The notes under the pieces were generated by a model. That model saw only the letters and a program-made list of their open reading frames with translations, searched no databases and had not been told where the DNA came from. This document shows, piece after piece, positions 44,752 through 51,439 of a DNA stretch of 64,000 nt. Source of the stretch: WRGT01 sp942493035 (GTDB lineage: Bacteria; Spirochaetota; UBA4802; UBA5550); contig OW818666.1 of NCBI GenBank assembly GCA_942493035.1, positions 1,302,001-1,366,000 on the forward strand, given 5' to 3'. The position numbers were made by a program, and so were the translations under genes. The stretch's first letter is position 1. Every line of letters starts with the position of its first letter.

Positions 44752-45844
44752 ATATTCAAAAGTGATTGTATCCGCAGTAGTAGTTCTGATAATTTTCACA
44801 GGAATACATTTTTATAAAAAACACAATAGAAATGTAATAGATGAAATTATCAGCATGAATGATATGATTAATGTTCTTGTTGCGGGGAGAAATGTTTATA
44901 ATGATAATACATTTACTTTCTTTGCTCTTGTAACGATAAATCCTGTAAATAATAATATTGGAATAACTTTTATTCCGCCAGACTACCGGATTATGATGAA
45001 CGATGACGGTTCTAAAATTAAAAAAATCTCTGAACTTGATTTTTACTATTTCGACAGAATAAAATATACTTTAAAACAGGATATTCAGATGAACGTTCCG
45101 TTTTATGTTAAATTATATTCTCCGGATATAGTCAGATCGGTCAATCTGCTTGAAGGTATAGATGTCTTTTCGTTGGATCAGCCGGTGTATTCGACTAAAA
45201 ATAATTTTGGTCTGCAGTACCTTGACGGGGATAAAATTGTAGCTTATATAAATAGTTCGGAACAGAATTCAATTTATATGAAATATGACCGGGTTCTGGA
45301 TCTGCTCCTTACTCTATACAATGACAGAGAAAACAGAAAAAAATTATTCACCATAGAATTTATCAGCGAGATGTTTAAAAACATAAAAACAAATCTTCTG
45401 AATCAGGAGATTTTTTCAATAGCCGAGATAGTGTTTAATAAAGGTAGTGTAGATTCAACTCTTCTTCCCGGGGGATTCAATAACGGTTACTATGTTGTTG
45501 ATGAGGTGAGCTACAGAACATATCAGCAGGAGTTTCTTACCAACCTGGTTGTGGAGACAGAATCGGAACCAACAGTCAAAATTAAAATTCTGAATGGAAC
45601 AAGTATACCGGGACTGGCGAGAAAATTAAGAAATGATCTTATTCGGGATGGCATGAATGTTGTTGAATTCGGAACATCTAATTTTCCCGCAATTTATGAC
45701 TCAATTATTATATGTAGAAAATCAGATATAAAATCAGTAAACAAAATATCTGAAATGACAGGCATAGGTAAAATTTATTTTGTAACAGATACTACCCAGC
45801 TTAATAATATTCTAATAATTGTCGGAGAGGATATGGCTAAGTGA
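44741..45844 (+). CDS. LytR-CpsA-Psr (LCP)-type envelope protein with LytR C-terminal domain
   Basis: 367 aa: one N-terminal membrane helix (about 7-25), an LCP-like domain that starts INVLVAGRNVYNDNTFTFFALVTINPVNNNIGITFIPPDYRI, and a LytR_C domain at about 280-367 (VKIKILNGTSIPGLARKLRNDLIRDGMNVVEFG). LCP proteins transfer polymers to the cell wall. Here the Arg and Asp residues of active LCP enzymes are not obvious, so the activity may be lost. I place the start at TTG 44741, 10 nt after AAGGGG, overlapping the nadD stop. rsfS overlaps the 3' end by 4 bp. Confidence 0.8.
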   Translation: MDNKYSKVIVSAVVVLIIFTGIHFYKKHNRNVIDEIISMNDMINVLVAGRNVYNDNTFTFFALVTINPVNNNIGITFIPPDYRIMMNDDGSKIKKISELDFYYFDRIKYTLKQDIQMNVPFYVKLYSPDIVRSVNLLEGIDVFSLDQPVYSTKNNFGLQYLDGDKIVAYINSSEQNSIYMKYDRVLDLLLTLYNDRENRKKLFTIEFISEMFKNIKTNLLNQEIFSIAEIVFNKGSVDSTLLPGGFNNGYYVVDEVSYRTYQQEFLTNLVVETESEPTVKIKILNGTSIPGLARKLRNDLIRDGMNVVEFGTSNFPAIYDSIIICRKSDIKSVNKISEMTGIGKIYFVTDTTQLNNILIIVGEDMAK

Positions 45845-46209
45845 AAGGTAAAGTAAAGACAAAACCGGATGACTTAATGATGGAGATAGGTAGAGAGTGT
45901 CTTTTACATCTGGATGAAAAAAAAGCGATCGAACCGGTCTTTATGGATTTACGAAGAGTTAACTCCTATCTCGATTATTTTTTAATAGCAACAGGAAATT
46001 CTCAAACACACTGCCGGGCACTCGCACGGGATATATCAAAGTTTCTTTACAGTAAAGGGATAAAAGAGTATGGCGATCACGACCTTAATTCCGAATGGAT
46101 TATTCTCGACTTTGGCGGATTGATTGTTCATATCTTTACTGAAGAGATGCGGTTCTATTATCAGCTGGAAAAATTATGGGCTGATGCTGAGATTTTAAGT
46201 TTAGATTAG
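45841..46209 (+). CDS. rsfS: Ribosomal silencing factor RsfS
   Basis: Binds ribosomal protein uL14 and blocks subunit joining during starvation. 122 aa: DLRRVNSYLDYFLIATGNSQTHCRALARDISKFL and GDHDLNSEWIILDFGGLIVHIFTEEMRFYYQLEKLWADA match the family throughout. The start overlaps the LCP gene by 4 bp (GTG start). Last core gene of the proA-nadD-LCP-rsfS unit, followed 12 nt later by a Cys-rich small gene. Confidence 0.94.
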   Translation: MKGKVKTKPDDLMMEIGRECLLHLDEKKAIEPVFMDLRRVNSYLDYFLIATGNSQTHCRALARDISKFLYSKGIKEYGDHDLNSEWIILDFGGLIVHIFTEEMRFYYQLEKLWADAEILSLD

Positions 46210-46221
46210 GAGCTAATTATT

Positions 46222-46614
46222 ATGAGTAACACAAATGAAAAAATTGATATTATTGAAATTCTGAAAGCGGCAACTACAGACAACAAAATCGCATGTGCGA
46301 AGGTTTTCGAAGTTATAAGAGAACATACAATTTTCCCGGATATTGCCGGTTTTACCTTAAATCAGAATAAAATAAAACTTAATGTATGCCAGCTTGGGCT
46401 TTTCGGGTATCCCGAAGGTAAAAATATTCCTGAATGTGAAAATGTTTCAGATGAGCTGGAAGATAAAATTTACAGCCATCTCGAAGATGGAAAACTCCCC
46501 TGTGCAGCAGCATGGAATATAGCTTCTGAATTGAATATGAAAAAACCGGAAGTTACAGCAGCGTGTGAAAAATTGAAAATTAAAATAAATAAATGTCAGC
46601 TTGGCGCATTTTAA
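46222..46614 (+). CDS. Small Cys-containing protein with an internal duplication (KIxxNxCQLGxF repeats)
   Basis: 130 aa, soluble. Residues 23-61 and 92-130 are two aligned 39-residue units without gaps. Both have Cys-Ala at unit positions 3-4 and end in KIK-[LI]-N-x-CQLG-x-F. Cysteines sit at 25, 56, 72, 94, 115 and 125. The units look like small winged-helix-sized domains; the repeated Cys suggest metal or Fe-S binding. I do not recognise a named family. Strong AGGAG ribosome site. It follows rsfS by 12 nt. Confidence 0.7.
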   Translation: MSNTNEKIDIIEILKAATTDNKIACAKVFEVIREHTIFPDIAGFTLNQNKIKLNVCQLGLFGYPEGKNIPECENVSDELEDKIYSHLEDGKLPCAAAWNIASELNMKKPEVTAACEKLKIKINKCQLGAF

Positions 46615-46727
46615 CAGTTTTTGGCTGGAAATTTGCGCTAATACAAACCGTCATTTTTATTCTGTATGATTGATTATCTTATCAGTATGGTATATATTGA
46701 CTAGATACAACCTTCAGGAGAGTAATA

Positions 46728-46973
46728 ATGAAAAATTTATATCTGCTTTTTTCTGCAGCACTGCTTATGATTATTTCCGTTTCTGTATCTGGACTGAGTC
46801 TGTTATATGCAGACCAGAATGTTATGCAGCAGAAATGTACAAAATGTCACTCAATAAGAATTCCTGACAACTATTCAAAAAAAGAATGGAAATACAATGT
46901 CGAAAGAATGGCAAAACGGGCCGGACTTACAGCATTGGAAATACAGAGTATAATAGATTTAAATAAAAAGTAA
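46728..46973 (+). CDS. Small periplasmic monohaem cytochrome c
   Basis: 81 aa with a signal peptide (about 1-28, ending LLYA). The haem-binding motif is CTKCH (Cys37, Cys40, His41). The helix YNVERMAKRAGLTALEIQSIIDLN contains a likely Met axial ligand. This is the minimal cytochrome-c fold used as an electron shuttle or as a haem-sensing partner. Ribosome site AGGAGAG precedes the ATG. Converges with the symporter gene 3 nt later. Confidence 0.8.
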   Translation: MKNLYLLFSAALLMIISVSVSGLSLLYADQNVMQQKCTKCHSIRIPDNYSKKEWKYNVERMAKRAGLTALEIQSIIDLNKK

Positions 46974-46976
46974 AAA

Positions 46977-48335
46977 CTACTCCTTAGTAATCCAGCTGGT
47001 AATTGTTATTATAACAATTACTGATGGAAAGATGTAAATAAGAAACTGATCCATAAGCAGGTATTTCAGAGTTATCGCTGCTGAACCACCTGTAACTATT
47101 CCCGCTATCGCGCCTGTTGAGTTTAATTTCAGTTTATCTCTGTAGAATCCAAGTACAACCGGGATGACTATCCCGGAAGTATATACAGTCAGCGCCAGCA
47201 GCAGCGATTTGATGATCTGGTTAACGTAAAGTGCAATAATCAGAGAACCTGCTCCGAGTAATACTATTATTATTTTTGTAAGAATCATTTTAGATTTATC
47301 GTTAAGTTTATTCCTGTATACAACAGGATTGATAATATCATTTGTTAAGATGATTCCTGATGTAAGCAGGCATGTATCTGCTGAAGATAAAAATGCAGCG
47401 AGTAGTGCGGCAAAAATAACGCCCTGGAGCCCGGATGGTATAGTGTTGATAATAAGATGCTGGAATGATGATTCAGGTTCAATTCCCGGAGCGATCATTC
47501 TGGAGTATAATCCTACAGCAACAATGAGAACTGAAAAAACAGCAATTAAAAAAGCTGCAGCGAAAACAGATTTACGGGCTGAGTTTTGATCTTTTGCCGA
47601 AAGAACTCTTGAAAACATATCCGGGCCGGCTATGAATGATGATCCTACAAACATGAAAAACATTAAAACTTCCATATGACCGATTCTCTGATTAATCGGG
47701 AAGTTAAGATGTCCTGCAGGAAGTAATGAAGGATTAAGCGGACCAAACTTAATGTAAGAGCATATTACCGCTGTTATTATCCCTCCAAAGATCAGAAATG
47801 ATTGAAACAGATCTGTTTTGATTACCGAATTCTGTCCTCCAAGTACCGTATAAGTTATAAATATTACAGCGCATAATAGAACAAATAGTTTGTAATGACC
47901 GGGAAATGTAAGACTCATAATTTTACCCGCCGAAATCATCTGAGCAGCGATTATTCCGGTCCATGCAATAACAATTACAAGTGAAGAGATAATTTTTACA
48001 AGCTGGCTGCTGTACTGTTTTTCAAGAACTTCAGGAAGTGTGAAAACTTCATACTCTCTTACTTTACCTGCCCAGAGGATACCGAAAAGAATAAGACCGA
48101 TAGACCCGCTTAACAGCCACCATACGGAGGGTGCACCTTTAGTATATGCAATCCCTGCCAGTCCGATAGTTGCAGAACCGCCGATTGCTGTTGCTACAAG
48201 AGACCCCGAAACCGAAAATACAGATTTTGATCTTCCGCTGACATAGTAATTTATAATGTCATTAGATCTGCTTCTTTTCAAAATTCCTATGATAAGCATT
48301 ATGATAAGAAAACCGGTTGTTATTCCGAAATTCAT
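46977..48335 (-). CDS. Sodium/solute symporter (SSS family), co-transcribed with birA
   Basis: 452 aa with about 12-13 hydrophobic helices; the pattern GITTGFLIIMLIIGILKRSRSNDIINYYVSGRSKSVFSVSGSLVATAIGGSATIGLAG is typical of PutP/PanF-type symporters, and AALLAAFLSSADTCLLTSG carries the conserved Ser-Ser sodium site. Substrate is not predictable by motif. Its ATG overlaps the birA stop codon by 4 bp, so the two are translated together, downstream of a BirA-operator-like palindrome. Human SMVT (SLC5A6), of the same superfamily, carries biotin. A biotin or precursor importer is therefore the best hypothesis; pantothenate is the alternative. Confidence 0.85.
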   Translation of the reverse strand: MNFGITTGFLIIMLIIGILKRSRSNDIINYYVSGRSKSVFSVSGSLVATAIGGSATIGLAGIAYTKGAPSVWWLLSGSIGLILFGILWAGKVREYEVFTLPEVLEKQYSSQLVKIISSLVIVIAWTGIIAAQMISAGKIMSLTFPGHYKLFVLLCAVIFITYTVLGGQNSVIKTDLFQSFLIFGGIITAVICSYIKFGPLNPSLLPAGHLNFPINQRIGHMEVLMFFMFVGSSFIAGPDMFSRVLSAKDQNSARKSVFAAAFLIAVFSVLIVAVGLYSRMIAPGIEPESSFQHLIINTIPSGLQGVIFAALLAAFLSSADTCLLTSGIILTNDIINPVVYRNKLNDKSKMILTKIIIVLLGAGSLIIALYVNQIIKSLLLALTVYTSGIVIPVVLGFYRDKLKLNSTGAIAGIVTGGSAAITLKYLLMDQFLIYIFPSVIVIITITSWITKE

Positions 48336-49321
48336 ATAGCAGTCTCCTTCAGGTAGTTAACATCACCGGAGTTAACGAGTATAGTCCCGTTATCTGTCCG
48401 GACGAGAAGATTCCCGTCATTTGTAACTTCAGTCACAGTCCCGGTAAACGATTCATTATGATTTGTTACTTTTATCTTCTGATTTATAATAGATGATTTT
48501 TGTATCCACTCATCGAGTATGAGAGGGAAATTTCCCTGAATAAAATTGAGATAATTTCGTTCAAAATTATGAAGAAATAGAGTAAGAAATTCTAATCTGT
48601 TTATTTTATGTCCGGTGATATCTTCCAGGGAAACTACAGAATCTTTAATTTCCGGAGGGTATTGTTCTAACGGAGTATTTAGATTTATTCCCACGCCGAT
48701 GATTATAAAATCGATACTATCGCAGTCACCTTTCATTTCGGTTAATATGCCGGAAATTTTTTTATCACCAAAAAGTATATCGTTAGGCCATTTGATGCGA
48801 TGTTCCCGCGCGCCGAGAGAATCAAATGTTTCTGAAAGTGCAACAGCAGTAACCAGTGTTAATCTGGGGGCATATAGGATCGATATTTGAGGGCGGACGA
48901 TAATTGATAAATAGAGGTTTGTCCCGGATGGGGATATCCACTTACGGCCGAGTCTACCTTTGCCGCCGGTTTGACTCTCTGCTGTTACGATAGAACCTTC
49001 GGCTGCACCACCGGAAGCGATTTTGAAAGCCTGAATATTCGATGAGTCGGTCTCATCAAATACATGAATCTCCCTGCGGCCGAATAACTCTGTTTTGAGA
49101 TTTCTTGTAATTTCAAATTCACTTATAATCTCCACCGGGGATATCAGTCTGTGTCCATGACTGCTGGTTGATTCAATGTTGTAACCTGATTCACGAAGAA
49201 GATTAATGTGCTTCCATACGGCGGTTCTGCTGATTCCAAGATTGCGGCTTATCTCTTCACCTGATAACCAGCTGCCGGAATTGTTATAAAGAAGTTCCAG
49301 TATATAATTTTTTCTGTCCAT
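48332..49321 (-). CDS. birA: Bifunctional biotin-protein ligase / biotin operon repressor
   Basis: 329 aa. N-terminal winged HTH (about 1-60: LSGEEISRNLGISRTAVWKHINLLRESGYNIES) is present, so this is the DNA-binding form of BirA. The ligase domain has TGGKGRLGRKW (biotinyl-AMP loop), IKWPNDILFGDKKISGILTEM and a C-terminal SH3-like domain. It biotinylates acetyl-CoA carboxylase-type carrier proteins and represses biotin genes when charged. A 44-bp near-perfect palindrome 23 bp upstream of the start is its likely own operator. The symporter overlaps the stop codon. Confidence 0.93.
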   Translation of the reverse strand: MDRKNYILELLYNNSGSWLSGEEISRNLGISRTAVWKHINLLRESGYNIESTSSHGHRLISPVEIISEFEITRNLKTELFGRREIHVFDETDSSNIQAFKIASGGAAEGSIVTAESQTGGKGRLGRKWISPSGTNLYLSIIVRPQISILYAPRLTLVTAVALSETFDSLGAREHRIKWPNDILFGDKKISGILTEMKGDCDSIDFIIIGVGINLNTPLEQYPPEIKDSVVSLEDITGHKINRLEFLTLFLHNFERNYLNFIQGNFPLILDEWIQKSSIINQKIKVTNHNESFTGTVTEVTNDGNLLVRTDNGTILVNSGDVNYLKETAI

Positions 49322-49344
49322 TATTAACCGGATAAGGAGATGTT

Positions 49345-49388
49345 AGAGTATTGTCAACTATATATTTATATATAGTTGACAATACTCT
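49345..49388. promoter_or_regulatory. 44-bp palindrome, candidate BirA operator
   Basis: Arms 49345-49365 and 49368-49388 are perfect inverted repeats of 21 bp around a TT centre. Inside, TTGTCAAC (49351-49358) and GTTGACAA (49375-49382) are separated by a 16-bp A/T spacer (TATATA runs). This matches the geometry of known BirA operators (arms TTGTnAAC, spacer about 14-16). Position: 23 bp upstream of birA and 17 bp after the glycyl-radical gene stop. No GC stem or U-run suggests a terminator. Confidence 0.7.
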
Positions 49389-49405
49389 ATGAATAAGGCC
49401 ACATT

Positions 49406-49573
49406 TTACTTATTTTCAATCTTTATATTCGTATTCTCAATTGATTCATTATCAAATTCAAGCATTCTTCTATCCGTAAATTCTTCCTGTTTCCCTTTAT
49501 TCCATTGTGCAACAGGTCTGAAGTAGCCCGATACTCGCGAATATACTTCTGTTTGTATATTATATTTTTTCAT
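49406..49573 (-). CDS. Stand-alone NrdD-like glycyl-radical domain, 55 aa
   Basis: A 55-residue ORF reading TEVYSRVSGYFRPVAQWNKG and KQEEFTDRRMLEF. This is the C-terminal glycyl-radical signature of anaerobic ribonucleotide reductase NrdD (RVxGY with the radical Gly16, then PV-x-x-[WF]NKGKQEEF). The N-terminal catalytic barrel and the Cys4 zinc site are absent, and the upstream DNA does not encode them. A perfect GGAGG ribosome site lies 7 nt before ATG 49573, so it is translated. It may act as a spare radical domain, as GrcA does for pyruvate formate-lyase. The last 17 residues are acidic and unlike NrdD. Confidence 0.75.
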   Translation of the reverse strand: MKKYNIQTEVYSRVSGYFRPVAQWNKGKQEEFTDRRMLEFDNESIENTNIKIENK

Positions 49574-49595
49574 CTAATTACCTCCGTGTATATAC

Positions 49596-49640
49596 AAGAT
49601 AATAAATTACTAATATATGTCAACATATATATAGTAAACA
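49596..49640 (-). promoter_or_regulatory. Candidate promoter and operator of the glycyl-radical gene
   Basis: On the reverse strand TTGACA (49623-49618), a 16-nt spacer and TATCTT (49601-49596) precede the GGAGG site by a short leader. An imperfect repeat TGTCAAC (49618-49624) / GTAAACA (49634-49640) with a 9-nt A/T spacer overlaps the -35 box. Its left arm shares the TGTCAAC sequence of the birA palindrome. Confidence 0.45.
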
Positions 49641-49761
49641 GGTGTTTATTTTGGAGATATGCAATTAAATTAATCGGGATTCCAAATAGAAATTTTCAAG
49701 CTTATGATTGTTTTAATTGTATAACATGCTGTATATCTGTCTGAATCAGGATTAGTCTGAT

Positions 49762-49986
49762 TTAAAGATTAACTTGATTTTGTATATTTGAAAAGTAAGA
49801 ATCATTATAAACTGTTTTACCCTCATCTCTAATCATGAAAATCCTCAAATCCTTTAATCTTAATTCAGACAATCTTCTAAACTGGTATAGATTAATAAAA
49901 TATTTTTCTATACAGTTTCTGCATATTGTAATTATCTGACTGATTAATTCTTGAAGGATTATGTGTATAATTGAATATCCGCATAT
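49762..49986 (-). other. Possible remnant of a small zinc-finger ORF
   Basis: A reverse-strand open frame ending TAA at 49762 contains two Cys-x2-Cys pairs: CHIC and CRNC about 25 residues apart, in a hydrophobic context, followed by a basic stretch (RRLSELRLKDLRIF). The amino-acid mix looks coding-like, but no start with ribosome site is visible and the frame runs into the Fe-S gene on the other strand. It could be a broken gene or chance. Confidence 0.2.
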
Positions 49987-50019
49987 GTGACAAATAATTG
50001 CAGCAAAGGAATCATCTAT

Positions 50020-51156
50020 ATGATAAATGAACAAGATCTCTATCGCGAACTCCAGCTTCATCTTGATCAACTCCCTATTGGCTACCCGACAACTGAATCA
50101 GGAGTTGAGCTTGAGCTCCTGCGATATTTTTTTAATGTAGAAGAGGCAAGGGCAGCACTGGTTCTGGGACTGACGATTTCTCCACTGTGGAGAATTAAAA
50201 GAAGATATAAGAAAAAGTTCGGGAAAGAAATATCATCCGAAGAGTTGAGGCCGCTCCTTGACGGGTTGTACATGAAGGGGACAATCCGCAGAAGTACTAA
50301 AACTCCTCATGGTTATGCCCTTGCTTTTCTTGCAATAGGGATGTTTGAGTTTCATGTTGATGATCTTACTCCGGAGCTGATGCATCTGCTTCACAGATAT
50401 TACGATGAGAGTTTTATGAATGAGTTCTTCAGAGCGCTTCTTCCCCAGCTTAGGACAAGTCCGCACATGAAGGCAATTGTTCCCGAGCATAAAATTGATA
50501 CATATGATAATATGCGCGAGTATATAAAGAAAACAAAAGAGATAATCGGCGTTGCAAACTGTGTCTGCAAACAGGGCGAGGCTATACTTGGCGAAAATTG
50601 TAAAATCATGGGGGATGATATTGAGATATGTATCTTTTTCGGTGAAGGTAACTATCTCGACAGGGGCCGCGGCAGGGTGATTACAAAAGATGAGTGTCTG
50701 GCACTACTCGACAAGGCTGAAAATAAAGGGCTGGTTCTTCAACCGGGGAATTCACAACAAGTCTTCTGTATATGTTTATGCTGCGGCTGCTGCTGTGGAG
50801 TGTTAACCAGCGCTAAAAAATTTGAAAAACCTGCAGAGCTGTTTGCAACGAATTATTATGCGGTCATCAACCATGATAAGTGCAGCGGATGCGGTGTATG
50901 TATTAAGCGATGTCAGATGGATGCAATTACCAGAATTGATAAAAACAGAGTAGAGCTCAATCCGGACAGGTGTATAGGTTGCGGATTATGTGTGACAAAG
51001 TGCAGTAAAGATGCAGTGACATTAAAAAGAAAAAAGAAAAAAACAAAACCGCCCATGAACATTGAACTTCTTTATCTGTCTATTTTAAAGAGGAGAGCCG
51101 GAAAGAAGAAAATGATAGTTAACTTATTGAAACTTATGCTTGGAAAACCTCTATAA
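50020..51156 (+). CDS. 4Fe-4S dicluster ferredoxin-domain protein
   Basis: 378 aa. The N-terminal 160 residues are helical and partly winged-helix-like (ELLRYFFNVEEARAALVLGLTISPLW). The middle has a Cys-rich segment (VANCVCKQGEAILGENC, QQVFCICLCCGCCCGVL). The C-terminus has two CX2CX2CX3C ferredoxin motifs (CSGCGVCIKRC and CIGCGLCVTKC), each for a 4Fe-4S cluster. It is probably an electron-transfer or Fe-S regulatory protein; no partner is next to it. The frame begins at 49987, but AAGGA upstream of ATG 50020 and family length favour the later start. It ends just before a 37-bp palindrome. Confidence 0.85.
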   Translation: MINEQDLYRELQLHLDQLPIGYPTTESGVELELLRYFFNVEEARAALVLGLTISPLWRIKRRYKKKFGKEISSEELRPLLDGLYMKGTIRRSTKTPHGYALAFLAIGMFEFHVDDLTPELMHLLHRYYDESFMNEFFRALLPQLRTSPHMKAIVPEHKIDTYDNMREYIKKTKEIIGVANCVCKQGEAILGENCKIMGDDIEICIFFGEGNYLDRGRGRVITKDECLALLDKAENKGLVLQPGNSQQVFCICLCCGCCCGVLTSAKKFEKPAELFATNYYAVINHDKCSGCGVCIKRCQMDAITRIDKNRVELNPDRCIGCGLCVTKCSKDAVTLKRKKKKTKPPMNIELLYLSILKRRAGKKKMIVNLLKLMLGKPL

Positions 51157-51166
51157 AACAGTTATG

Positions 51167-51203
51167 AGCTCAATTATTTAACTATTAGTTAAATAATTGA
51201 GCT
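51167..51203. promoter_or_regulatory. 37-bp perfect inverted repeat upstream of the acyl-CoA dehydrogenase gene
   Basis: AGCTCAATTATTTAACTA (51167-51184) and TAGTTAAATAATTGAGCT (51186-51203) are perfect 18-bp arms around one T. It lacks a U-run, and is located 11 nt after the Fe-S gene and 237 bp before the dehydrogenase ATG. It could be an operator for a regulator of the dehydrogenase, or an RNA hairpin terminating the Fe-S transcript. Confidence 0.5.
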
Positions 51204-51439
51204 TAACAACTCCTCTACAACAACAAAAGACTTGACATGGCTAATGAGAGTATAAAATGTATCTATAAAGTCTCAAAATGCCGGTTTTAAGTTAAAAAAC
51301 AATACAATTGCTCACAAAATGAACGTGCAAGTTTAAGTAATGATTGATGTGGCGGAAAGGCCTGTGATTGAGGGGGACGATATCCTGGACCTCCGGAATC
51401 CATCCTGATTTACTAAAAAAAATAAACAAGGGGGCAAGC

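Noticed and set aside
49345..49388. Palindrome as a terminator of the glycyl-radical gene
   Set aside because: Stem is AT-rich and has no U-run; symmetric operator arms explain it better.
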